Shown piece by piece: positions 1-7,298 of a stretch of DNA of 32,040 nucleotides (positions are counted from its first letter, which is position 1; each line of letters opens with the position of its first letter). The DNA is taken from contig JABDCN010000020.1 in assembly GCA_013288125.1 (NCBI GenBank), forward strand, positions 1 through 32,040, written 5' to 3'. A program made the position numbers and the translations under genes. The DNA is from Gammaproteobacteria bacterium. Lineage in GTDB: Bacteria; Pseudomonadota; Gammaproteobacteria; DSM-16500. The notes under the pieces were generated by a model. That model was not told the origin of the DNA and ran no database searches. It saw only the letters and a list, made by a program, of their open reading frames with translations.

Positions 1-240
1 CCATCCCATGCTCATGTAACCGTGAAAATTAAAACTGATTAACCAAATGCCGAATAAAATCGTGAGAATAGCACCGGGTGTGGTGATGTAATAATATAAT
101 TTTTTTTCCATGATTTTAAAACGTTGTAAACTGATGGTGTCAGTGGCAGAAGCGTGATAAACAAATAATCGCGGCAAATAAAATAATCCTGCGAACCATG
201 TCACCATGAAAATAATGTGGAAGGCTTTGACCCATAGCAT
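1..240 (-). CDS. hemJ: HemJ-like protoporphyrinogen oxidase (5' part only)
   Basis: The 80 visible codons are the N-terminal part of a small membrane protein of the HemJ (UPF0093) family; the gene runs off the left edge, and the family is usually about 140 residues. HemJ is a heme-binding inner-membrane enzyme that oxidises protoporphyrinogen IX to protoporphyrin IX in bacteria lacking HemG or HemY. The start MLWVKAFHIIFMVTWFAGLF, with an early His in the first membrane helix followed by YLPRLFVYH, is characteristic. A second hydrophobic helix (YYYITTPGAILTILFGIWLI) follows a basic loop. The ATG at 240 has a good Shine-Dalgarno (TAGGAG, 7 nt spacing). A dispersed palindrome lies immediately upstream in the leader. 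It is divergent from erpA. The family call is confident; the truncation is only the window edge. Confidence 0.85.
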   Translation of the reverse strand, partial: MLWVKAFHIIFMVTWFAGLFYLPRLFVYHASATDTISLQRFKIMEKKLYYYITTPGAILTILFGIWLISFNFHGYMSMGW

Positions 241-257
241 AAAAAATCTCCTAAATT

Positions 258-300
258 GGATTGCTTCGTCGCATGCTACGCATGCTCCTCGCAACGACGG
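258..300. repeat. Dispersed palindromic repeat (GTTGCGAGGAGC / GCGACGAAGCAAT type)
   Basis: An imperfect palindrome between hemJ and erpA reads, on the minus strand, as CGTTGCGAGGAGC, then a GCATGCGTAGCATGC core, then GACGAAGCAATCC. The same arm word GTTGCGAGGA recurs at 5559-5568 with its complement at 5708-5717, and related words frame the large palindrome at 29495-29687. Similar palindromes are common in genomes of intracellular bacteria. This copy sits within about 20 nt of the hemJ start codon, so it would be transcribed in the hemJ leader. Confidence 0.7.
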
Positions 301-377
301 AATTTTATTTCATCGCAAACGACGATCCTTCTTAACCTGATGTTACTTGTAATATAATAAAAAGCTAGAATGAGTTA

Positions 378-442
378 TTATTAGCATTTAACAATCAGTT
401 TGCATTGTAAAATAATTATGCTAATAAATATATGCTAATAAA
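378..442. promoter_or_regulatory. Three ATGCTAATAA words in the erpA promoter region
   Basis: The 10-mer ATGCTAATAA occurs twice in direct orientation (418-427 and 432-441, within the 12-bp repeat TATGCTAATAAA at 417-428 and 431-442) and once inverted (378-387). The two direct copies are 14 nt apart, about 1.4 helical turns. They sit immediately before the erpA ribosome binding site. A TATAAT at 353-358 is a possible -10 upstream of them. The arrangement suggests an operator, but the words do not match the IscR sites I know. Function is inference only. Confidence 0.35.
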
Positions 443-456
443 CAAATGAGGTGCCC

Positions 457-894
457 ATGTCAGAACCTACACTAACGATCAACTTGGCCAAATCTGCGCC
501 ATCGATCGACCTCGTTGACGCCAAACCTCCTATCAATTTCACTGACAGGGCCGCGACAAAAGTTTGGGAACTCATTCAAGAAGAAGGTCGTCCTGAATTA
601 AAATTACGCGCTTATGTAACAGGTGGCGGTTGTTCAGGTTTTCAATATGGATTTACTTTCGATGAAATCATTCAACCTGATGACACCGTTATCACCAAAA
701 TCATTCCGCCTGGAACCGTGCAACTTTTAGTCGATGCGTTAAGCTTTCAATATTTGGCTGGCGCAGAAATTGATTACCAAGAAGATATCGAAGGCGAACA
801 ATTTATTATTCGTAATCCCAATGCAAAAACAACGTGTGGGTGTGGATCTTCGTTTACGGTAAATGACGAAGAGAAGCAACCTAGCGAATTATAA
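457..894 (+). CDS. erpA: Iron-sulfur cluster insertion protein ErpA
   Basis: A-type Fe-S carrier that receives clusters from the Isc machinery and delivers them to apo-proteins, including IspG/IspH in isoprenoid synthesis. The three cluster-binding cysteines are visible: one in [11 protein letters not shown] (about residue 59) and two in the C-terminal CGCGSSF motif (about residues 127 and 129). The ATG at 457 is preferred over an in-frame GTG at 451 because GAGG (448-451) lies 5 nt upstream of it. The product is 145 residues, some 25-30 longer than E. coli ErpA, because of an N-terminal extension before the conserved domain (which starts near [15 protein letters not shown]). It is divergent from hemJ and appears monocistronic. 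ErpA is preferred over IscA by overall similarity, which is the less certain part of the call. Confidence 0.92.
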   Translation: MSEPTLTINLAKSAPSIDLVDAKPPINFTDRAATKVWELIQEEGRPELKLRAYVTGGGCSGFQYGFTFDEIIQPDDTVITKIIPPGTVQLLVDALSFQYLAGAEIDYQEDIEGEQFIIRNPNAKTTCGCGSSFTVNDEEKQPSEL

Positions 895-957
895 GAGAAG
901 GTACGCTCACGGCTCGCCATCCTACAAAGAGCGCCATTACCGACCCTAAGAATTATT

Positions 958-2112
958 TTACTTCAATTTTGGTCTGCTTGATTTTTCACCGACTTGTTTA
1001 TTGCCAACTTTATTGCTTAAATCCAAAGAAACTGTCTCAATCGCTGTTTTTAACGAAATATTTTTATTTAGTCCATATTTTCCATCCCCATTTGCCGCGG
1101 AAGATAATAATTCTAAGCCGCCGATAAATGCTTCCCGAGGTTGAAGTTGTTCAATATCCTCCACCTTTTGATTCTTTTTAACAGCCATATAAAACTTATA
1201 TCCTGCATAAACTTCTGCTGGTGTATGAAATGCAGCTCGCAAATAAGTTGCCGCAAATAAAGCGCCGGTTAATTTTTTATAATCCTCATCTGTTTGCAAG
1301 ACAGCATCCACCTTATCACCACCATCAGATAATAATCGTTCAATTAATGAAAATACCGTAGGCTGAGTACCAGAGACATGCCCTATCACAGGAATGTTAC
1401 TTTCGAGCGATGCGCCTGGAAATGTCAATTTTCCCTGTTCTGTTTCAATCCGAAAGGATCTTCCATCAAGTTTTTCTGATGAAAGCTTTGGCACATCTTC
1501 ACCTGATGCTTCTGAGATATCGGGAAATAGAATATTTTCAACAACTGTTGACGAATCAAATTCTGAAGTATCTTCATTACGATCAACATAAGCTGTTGAA
1601 ATATGCGGTATGACATCAGGTAATAAATCCATAACAAGTACTTTTATTTTATATTGTGGTTCATCTTCTGTTATAGACTTCATCGTAATTCTACAATAGC
1701 TAATACAAGTTAAAAAATTTTCAATGCCAGTAAGAAGACGACTTAGTTGAATATCGGAAGGATTTGCCTCCAAAAAAAGCTTTAATTGCTGTGCATCTTG
1801 AAATCCACCTCTTCCGAATTTCTCATGTGATAAAATAAATTCAAGATCTGCATTAGACTGATTCAAAAATATTTTTTTTAATTTGCCATGTATTGCATAA
1901 AGCATTTCTAACACTTTGGGATCAGGATCTCTCATCACAGCACGCGCCATGAATTTAACTTCATGATTAATTTCATCCATGACAGAAGATTGTTTTTGAC
2001 TCATGGTATTTGGTATACGTTCAAGATAATAGGTAAATCGGCGAATAAGATCTTCACCTTTTTCTTTTCCCACGGCATGAATAATATCTAATGCTTCAGT
2101 ACGACTTAACAT
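958..2112 (-). CDS. Hypothetical protein, candidate accessory/effector protein
   Basis: I do not recognise this 384-residue protein. It has no signal peptide or clear membrane segment. The first ~150 residues look alpha-helical and charged, the middle is acidic (DRNEDTSEFDSS, DISEASGEDVPK), and the last ~30 residues are basic (ending SSRPKLK). An ATG at 2121 exists, but GAGGG abuts it; the ATG at 2112 has GAGGG 9-10 nt upstream and is preferred. It lies 48-57 nt downstream of the F-box gene on the same strand, so the two may be co-transcribed, although TATAAT-like boxes at 2149-2154 and 2138-2143 could give it its own promoter. The soluble, cysteine-poor composition and its position beside an F-box gene suggest a secreted effector, but no domain supports that. 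Confidence 0.6.
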   Translation of the reverse strand: MLSRTEALDIIHAVGKEKGEDLIRRFTYYLERIPNTMSQKQSSVMDEINHEVKFMARAVMRDPDPKVLEMLYAIHGKLKKIFLNQSNADLEFILSHEKFGRGGFQDAQQLKLFLEANPSDIQLSRLLTGIENFLTCISYCRITMKSITEDEPQYKIKVLVMDLLPDVIPHISTAYVDRNEDTSEFDSSTVVENILFPDISEASGEDVPKLSSEKLDGRSFRIETEQGKLTFPGASLESNIPVIGHVSGTQPTVFSLIERLLSDGGDKVDAVLQTDEDYKKLTGALFAATYLRAAFHTPAEVYAGYKFYMAVKKNQKVEDIEQLQPREAFIGGLELLSSAANGDGKYGLNKNISLKTAIETVSLDLSNKVGNKQVGEKSSRPKLK

Positions 2113-2169
2113 ACGGTTCATCCCTCGTTTATTTCTTATTATATTTTAATTATATCACAAGAAGAATGA

Positions 2170-4014
2170 TTACTGACGAAGTTGAATTACTGCTTTTGGC
2201 TCAGAACATCCTAATTGTTGCAGCATAAATTGACTCCATTGCGTTATTCGCATTTGTGGTGTTGAAGCACCTGGAACCATTGGAATTGCAGCCCAAAGTC
2301 CTCCAATAGGATATTGATTTGATGTTTGTTTATTAATCTGAATCATTTCTTGTAAAAAACTTTTAATTTTATCGAGGTTCAAAAAACGTTGTTTCTTATC
2401 TAAAACATCCGTTACCTCTTTTAATATGTCCAATATTTTTGCTTCATTACCCTTGACACCATCCATCATGGCAAACATCAAATCTTGCTTCAATAATGAA
2501 TTATTATTTATTTCATTCATAATAAATTTTATTAATACCAAAGTAGCTTCATCAATATGATGTGTATTTTCTAAAACAAGTTCGGATAAATATTTAATGG
2601 CAAGCGATTTACCGACGCTTTGACTACTTGCTGTTTTATACAATACTTCACCCAATCCCACTTTTTGGTATTTACATAAAAGTAACAAAACTTGTTTGTT
2701 ATATTCAGAAGGCTGCATAGCAAAAGTATCAACGAAGCGCAAAATTGAATTCATAAGAGAATCATTGGCATCACATGCGCCAAGAAAATTTTCTAACATA
2801 TTTAAATTAATTTGTTGAGAAGAAAAGGTAAGAGTTTCAAGCGCTGTTTTTCCCACAGAATGATCACTATCTTTTATTTCACAAAATAATTTAGTACATA
2901 TTTCACGTCTATGATTAATAATATATTGAATAAAATTCCAGTTTTGTTTTTTTATCGCAAAATGAAACAATGAACCTGCGCGCGGATGAACATAAAAAGG
3001 ATCTTGATGTTCCATTAATTCAGCAAAAACAGCTTCTGATTGATGACAAAGAATGGCTAAATATAATGAAGGATAAGTTACATAATGATGTGATTTCTGG
3101 GAGTGCGGATGATGGTAGTACCCACTTTTTTGCATTTCAATTAAATTTTTATATATTTCATCTAATTTCTTTTGATCATTATATTTTTTAAATCGAGATA
3201 TATAATCATTTAAATAGTCGTTCAAAATATTCTTATATTCAAAAGTTAAACCATTAAAAACTTGCTTCTCTTGACATACCAATAATTTGAAAATATTAAA
3301 ATACTCACCAACATCATCAGACATACTCATGGCATAAGATAATTGCTCACCTCTTAACAACGTAGAATAGTCTGGATTTTTTTTAATTTTTGTATATGAA
3401 TCTCTAATAAAATTCTCAGAACAAAAATGACTTATCCATTTAAATAAATATGCATTAATTTTTATATCTAATGAGTCAAGTGAAAATTTATTTTGTGTAA
3501 TTAAATTTTCAAAATGAGCGCCGTCATTTTCTAATAAAATAAAACATAATAATTGAGATGTTTTATTTTGAAAATCCATTCTCAAATTAGAAAGTTGTGA
3601 AGCATTTTCTTTATCCCGAGTAACAATATCAAGTTGTCGACAAGTTTGCTCAATAACAATGTCACGTTGCCGAGAAGCTTCATGCCAAAAGTGATGGCGA
3701 TGATTAGAATAGACATCAGGTTTATATCGAGATAAAGGAATGTGAAATTTTATGGCAAAATCTTGCCATAGTTTTATAAAATCACTTAATTCGGCATGTG
3801 TTGATTTTGATACTTGCGCGAGCGAATCGAAATCATTGATGGTCAAATAAGAAAGAATAGAAGGCCAAATCAAATGGTTTGGAAGTTCGCCAAAGAGATC
3901 AGATAGGTTGATATTATCCTCAGTTATTTTTTCCTTGCTGTGCGTTTTTCGGCGTTTAGGCGGAGGGGTAGTGGAGGTTGTTAGTGTTGTCGGTGGATTA
4001 TGTCGGCGTCGCAT
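2170..4014 (-). CDS. F-box domain protein with ankyrin-like repeats (candidate type IV effector)
   Basis: A 614-residue protein with an N-terminal F-box at about residues 43-85 (GELPNHLIWPSILSYL, then DFDSLAQVSKSTHAEL, then LW). It carries the expected LP, hydrophobic, L and W positions that bind Skp1 in eukaryotic SCF ubiquitin ligases. Before it, at residues 17-24, is a basic cluster PPPKRRKT resembling a nuclear localisation signal. Residues about 313-412 look like degenerate ankyrin repeats (YPSLYLAILCHQSEAVFAEL, then SLFHFAIKKQNWNFIQYII). Bacterial F-box/ankyrin proteins such as Legionella AnkB are injected effectors that recruit host SCF complexes; the same role is inferred here. The ATG at 4014 has AGGGGGAG about 6 nt upstream, better than the ATG at 4029. 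A PmrA-like box and TATAAT precede it (4062-4094). The central part is unassigned. Confidence 0.75.
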   Translation of the reverse strand: MRRRHNPPTTLTTSTTPPPKRRKTHSKEKITEDNINLSDLFGELPNHLIWPSILSYLTINDFDSLAQVSKSTHAELSDFIKLWQDFAIKFHIPLSRYKPDVYSNHRHHFWHEASRQRDIVIEQTCRQLDIVTRDKENASQLSNLRMDFQNKTSQLLCFILLENDGAHFENLITQNKFSLDSLDIKINAYLFKWISHFCSENFIRDSYTKIKKNPDYSTLLRGEQLSYAMSMSDDVGEYFNIFKLLVCQEKQVFNGLTFEYKNILNDYLNDYISRFKKYNDQKKLDEIYKNLIEMQKSGYYHHPHSQKSHHYVTYPSLYLAILCHQSEAVFAELMEHQDPFYVHPRAGSLFHFAIKKQNWNFIQYIINHRREICTKLFCEIKDSDHSVGKTALETLTFSSQQINLNMLENFLGACDANDSLMNSILRFVDTFAMQPSEYNKQVLLLLCKYQKVGLGEVLYKTASSQSVGKSLAIKYLSELVLENTHHIDEATLVLIKFIMNEINNNSLLKQDLMFAMMDGVKGNEAKILDILKEVTDVLDKKQRFLNLDKIKSFLQEMIQINKQTSNQYPIGGLWAAIPMVPGASTPQMRITQWSQFMLQQLGCSEPKAVIQLRQ

Positions 4015-4061
4015 TTTACTCCCCCTCATATATTGTATTAATTTTGATCTAAATTACCAAT

Positions 4062-4094
4062 ATTATACAGAAATATTCATAAATAAGTATTAAG
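4062..4094 (-). promoter_or_regulatory. Promoter of the F-box gene with PmrA-like box
   Basis: On the minus strand this reads CTTAATACT, 2 nt, TTTATGAAT, 7 nt, TATAAT. The first nonamer matches the Legionella/Coxiella PmrA half-site cTTAATatT at 8 of 9 positions and the second at 5 of 9. The half-site spacing (2 nt) and position just upstream of a perfect -10 match the architecture known for PmrA-activated effector genes. The region is AT-rich, so the weaker half-site alone would mean little. Confidence 0.45.
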
Positions 4095-4099
4095 AGCAA

Positions 4100-4190
4100 C
4101 CCTCCTCTCCCCCACCCTCTCCTCCCACAAAAAACGTGGGAGGAGAGGGAGCGCTCCTTTTCTTAAGATAAAGTGGGAGGAGAGGGAGCG
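4100..4190. repeat. CCCTCCTCTCCC palindromic repeat with duplicated right arm
   Basis: This is a member of the C/T-rich palindrome family also found at 5646-5699 and 13070-13122. The left arm contains CCCTCTCCTCCCAC and the right arm GTGGGAGGAGAGGG, around an AAAAAAC loop. An exact 18-bp copy of the right arm (4136-4153) recurs at 4173-4190, after a short spacer. The second copy is inside the coding sequence of the MFS gene and encodes its last residues. The family's regular hairpin suggests a mobile or folding RNA/DNA element rather than a gene. Confidence 0.8.
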
Positions 4191-5368
4191 GGTAAAAACC
4201 AATAATAAATCGACATCGAAATCACACCCATCACACCACACGCAAACCACAAACCATGCGCACCGAATCGTTCCATAATTAATGCGCCGCCAAATGGGCC
4301 AATTAACATGCCCGTATTAGACGCTGTTGCAAATAATGACATATAAGTGCCGCGTACATTTTCTGGTGCAATTTCAGTGATATAACTACTCGCAGCAGGA
4401 TATAAAATCATTTCACCGATAGTCCAACTAATCGTGAGTAAAATCACATGCCATTCTTTTGTTGCGAATAATAATCCTGCAAATCCCATCGTAATAAAGA
4501 AACTACCGAGCACAAAGTTCGTGCGATAAGTCCAATTAATCGTTGCAACATTCAAGGGTAATTCACAAAAAACAATTAACAAGGTATTGATCGTGAACAA
4601 TATGCCGTAAAATCCTAATGAAAAACCCAAGTTCTGACTCAGAAAAACAGCGAGCGTTGATTCATGCTGGAAAAAAACAATAGAAACTGGCACCATCCCT
4701 AAAACAAAAACGCGCAAAGCCATGTCATATTTAAGCCATTTGAGACTTAATCCTTTTTTCGTTGATTCAACAGTTGAATAAAACCAAGGTGTTTTAAATA
4801 AGCCAAAGAAAAATATCGTGACAGCTAATATGTTTGCGATACCATTTGCAAAGAAAATCGCAGAAAAAGAATGATAAGCAAGATAACCGCCAACCGCCGG
4901 CCCAATACTCATGCCAAGATTAATCGCTAATCGATAAACAGAAAAAGTAATTTTGTGAAGTCCAGGCAAAGATAAATGTGAAACCAAGGTTTGCGAAGCA
5001 GGCCGATATAATCCAAAACAAAAACCCCAACACATACACGCAATCAACACAATGATGTATTGATGTAAAAAAGGAAACGTCATCAACACTAAACCATTTG
5101 CAAAGAGAGAACAAACAATGACGCGTGCTGGACCAAAACGATCGATGATGCCGCCGCCAACAATGCCGGAAATTAACATACATGAGCTAAACGTAGCGAA
5201 ACCAAAAGAAGCGTAACCTAGACTGAATTTTAATGCTTCATGTAAATAAACAATTAAAAAAACCAATGCCATATTGCCTGCTTGGTTCATTAACGTTGCA
5301 GCAATCACAACCCAAAAGGTTGTAGGAAATGAGCGTATGTGCGTAGAGATTTCGCGATAAATGTTCAT
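4163..5368 (-). CDS. Major facilitator superfamily transporter
   Basis: A 401-residue inner-membrane protein with about 12 hydrophobic helices and the MFS motif A equivalent (GGGIIDRFGPARVIV) between helices 2 and 3, where a basic/acidic turn is expected. This layout fits the MdtH/multidrug-efflux branch of drug:proton antiporters; the substrate cannot be read from sequence. An ATG at 5368 is taken as the start; an in-frame TTG at 5383 adds five residues, and neither has a clear ribosome binding site. The last residues (LPAPSPPTLS) and the region around the stop are encoded by one arm of a palindromic repeat, so the native C-terminus was probably replaced. It stands alone, flanked by repeat-rich intergenic DNA. 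Confidence 0.85.
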   Translation of the reverse strand: MNIYREISTHIRSFPTTFWVVIAATLMNQAGNMALVFLIVYLHEALKFSLGYASFGFATFSSCMLISGIVGGGIIDRFGPARVIVCSLFANGLVLMTFPFLHQYIIVLIACMCWGFCFGLYRPASQTLVSHLSLPGLHKITFSVYRLAINLGMSIGPAVGGYLAYHSFSAIFFANGIANILAVTIFFFGLFKTPWFYSTVESTKKGLSLKWLKYDMALRVFVLGMVPVSIVFFQHESTLAVFLSQNLGFSLGFYGILFTINTLLIVFCELPLNVATINWTYRTNFVLGSFFITMGFAGLLFATKEWHVILLTISWTIGEMILYPAASSYITEIAPENVRGTYMSLFATASNTGMLIGPFGGALIMERFGAHGLWFACGVMGVISMSIYYWFLPAPSPPTLS

Positions 5369-5558
5369 ATGTTGTAGATGCAATATATAGAAAAATTATT
5401 AAAAATATTTTTTGGGTTTTGAGTAAAAAAGACTCAAAAAGAAGGTTAGATATCACACTAAAGTTTAAATAATTTTAGCAAGATTAGTATACTATTGCTG
5501 ATAAAAATCACAATAAATTTGTTAGCCTGATAAATTGGTTTTTAAATTAAACTGCATC

Positions 5559-5717
5559 GTTGCGAGGAACATCACAAAGCTGTTCCCTCCCCTCCAGCGA
5601 ACGCTGGAGGGGAGGGTTAGGGAGGGGAGGTTGACGTGCTCAAAACCCTCCTCTCCCTAACCCTCTCCTCCCATAAAATGGGAGGAGAGGGAATAGTTTT
5701 GCTATGCTCCTCGCAAC
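5559..5717. repeat. Composite of nested palindromic repeats
   Basis: The outer arms are GTTGCGAGGA (5559-5568) and its exact complement TCCTCGCAAC (5708-5717). Inside lie a perfect 15-bp stem with a 2-nt loop (5585-5599 / 5602-5616, arm CCCTCCCCTCCAGCG) and a perfect 14-bp stem with a 3-nt loop (5661-5674 / 5678-5691, arm CCCTCTCCTCCCAT). The segments around GGGTTAGGGAG (5614 onward) and CTCCCTAACCC also pair with one another. The second inner unit (5646-5699) is nearly identical to 13070-13122. This looks like one repeat family inserted into the palindrome of another. Confidence 0.8.
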
Positions 5718-5828
5718 AACAATCATTTTCGTAGCGACAAACCTTCATTTTCCTCACAATGACACAATCTTCCTCGTACCGACAAACCTTAATTCTCTTC
5801 GCAAAAACAAGGCTTTATTAGGTTATTA

Positions 5829-5855
5829 CTGACAAAAATTCAATCTCATGATAAT
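5829..5855 (+). promoter_or_regulatory. Weak promoter candidate for the sulfation operon
   Basis: CTGACA (5829-5834, 5 of 6 to the -35 consensus) is followed after 15 nt by GATAAT (5850-5855, 5 of 6 to the -10 consensus). The spacing is shorter than the usual 16-18 nt. It lies about 50 bp upstream of the first gene of the operon, and I see no better candidate in this leader. Confidence 0.3.
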
Positions 5856-5906
5856 TTATGCCTCACTCAACAAATAAAAACTCAACATTGATGTGACTGA
5901 AAAGAC

Positions 5907-7298
5907 GTGACAGAAAAAAACCGATTTTTACATATTGCGATTATTGGTGCGGGTTTTGCAGGGACCGCTCTTGCTGCGGCTTGTCATCGCGCCGCTTCTT
6001 CTCCTTTACATATTCATTTGTTCGACAAAACAGGCGAATTTGCGGCAGGCCCTGCGTATCGCACGCCATTTGATTATCACTTATTAAATGTATGCGCAAA
6101 AGATATGGGTGCATTTGAAGATGATCCTGCCCATTTTGTTTCTTGGCTACAATCAAAAAAACCGCATCCTTTATTAGAAACCACATTAGATGCCGCATTA
6201 CCACTTTCAGAGCAATTTATTCCGCGTTGTCTTTATCGAGAATATTTGCAAAGTTTGCTGCAAACAATCAAACAAGATAATACACATCAATTAACATTAG
6301 AACCCAGTGAAGTCATCGATCTCATTCCTCATTCAGATCATGTTGTTATTGTCTTAGCAAACCAAAAACAGATTCATGTCGATAAAGTGATATTAGCATT
6401 AGGTAATCAAGAACCTATTTCATTTCCTTTTTCTGTTTCATCATCGAATTGCATTTTAAATCCATGGGATTACACCGCACCCAATCACATCCCCCAAGAT
6501 GATCCTGTTTTAATCGTCGGCACAGGATTAAGTATGATTGACACCGTGTTAACCTTGCATCATCAACAACATCGCGGCCCGATTCATGCCGTTTCACGCC
6601 ATGGTTTATTGCCGCTCCCTCATCAGCCACATCAAAAAATAGATTCATTTTCCGCTGATATTTTGCCGACGACATTACGCGAACTGATGAAGTTTTTGCG
6701 TGATGAAAGTAAGGAATTAAATGATTGGCGTAGTTTAATCAGTGCGATTCGTCAGCATATTCCCGCTTGGTGGATGCGCGCAACTGAAGCAGATAAAAAA
6801 CGTTTTATTCGTCACGCTTTACCTTATTGGAATGTACACCGTCATCGTGTACATCATGGCATTTCAGATTTGCTTCAACAATTGTGTGATGCAAATCAAT
6901 TAAATGTGATGGCAGGACGCGTCATCAAAGTTGAAAATCATCAAGCTACAATTCAATTAAGAAACACACATCAATCTATCAAAATAGATGCAAAATGGAT
7001 AATTAATTGCATGGGACCTGCACTAAATCTCACATCAAATCCATCCCCATTAATTCATTCATTGTTAGAAAAAAACATTGCACATCTAGACACACTAAAA
7101 TTAGGATTGTTGATTTCTTTACAATCAAGTACACGCATCTACACGTTAGGATCATTAAGACGTGGAACGTTATGGGAAGTCAGTGCTGTACCTGAAATTC
7201 GACAACAATGTTATGAGCTATCTCATATCATAACAGGAAAGGAAGAAAGTCATGATGAAAATGGCGTCACTAACATTAACCCAGCGTCAGCTATGTGA
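5907..7298 (+). CDS. FAD/NAD(P)-binding oxidoreductase (COG4529-like)
   Basis: A 463-residue soluble flavoprotein of the NAD_binding_9 / COG4529 group. The N-terminal dinucleotide-binding motif IGAGFAGTALA (about residues 13-23) binds FAD. GPAYRTPFDYHLLNVCA is a family signature, and a second glycine motif VGTGLSMIDTVL in the middle is the NAD(P)-binding site. The substrate of this family is mostly unknown. The start is a GTG at 5907 with no strong ribosome binding site. The end overlaps the PAPS-synthetase gene by 47 nt, so the two are probably translationally coupled. That suggests it acts in the same pathway, for example by oxidising the molecule to be sulfated or by supplying redox chemistry, but this is inference. 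Confidence 0.82.
   Translation: MTEKNRFLHIAIIGAGFAGTALAAACHRAASSPLHIHLFDKTGEFAAGPAYRTPFDYHLLNVCAKDMGAFEDDPAHFVSWLQSKKPHPLLETTLDAALPLSEQFIPRCLYREYLQSLLQTIKQDNTHQLTLEPSEVIDLIPHSDHVVIVLANQKQIHVDKVILALGNQEPISFPFSVSSSNCILNPWDYTAPNHIPQDDPVLIVGTGLSMIDTVLTLHHQQHRGPIHAVSRHGLLPLPHQPHQKIDSFSADILPTTLRELMKFLRDESKELNDWRSLISAIRQHIPAWWMRATEADKKRFIRHALPYWNVHRHRVHHGISDLLQQLCDANQLNVMAGRVIKVENHQATIQLRNTHQSIKIDAKWIINCMGPALNLTSNPSPLIHSLLEKNIAHLDTLKLGLLISLQSSTRIYTLGSLRRGTLWEVSAVPEIRQQCYELSHIITGKEESHDENGVTNINPASAM

Larger units (their letters stand above)
5384..5906. other. Repeat-rich intergenic region, no gene seen
   Basis: These 523 bases separate the MFS gene from the divergent sulfation operon and contain no convincing coding sequence. 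They hold a small TTTTGAGT/ACTCAAAA hairpin (5417-5439), a composite of nested GC-rich palindromes (5559-5717), then degenerate remnants with repeated words such as CGTAGCGACAAACCTT / CGTACCGACAAACCTT (5731-5790). The last ~80 bases are AT-rich and hold a weak promoter candidate for the downstream operon. Confidence 0.7.

Noticed and set aside
5417-5439. Attenuator ahead of the MFS gene
   Set aside because: The TTTTGAGT/ACTCAAAA hairpin is AT-rich and short, with no leader peptide or T-run that would fit.
5559-5717. CRISPR-like array
   Set aside because: Repeats are palindromes of differing length without regular spacers, and no cas gene is near.
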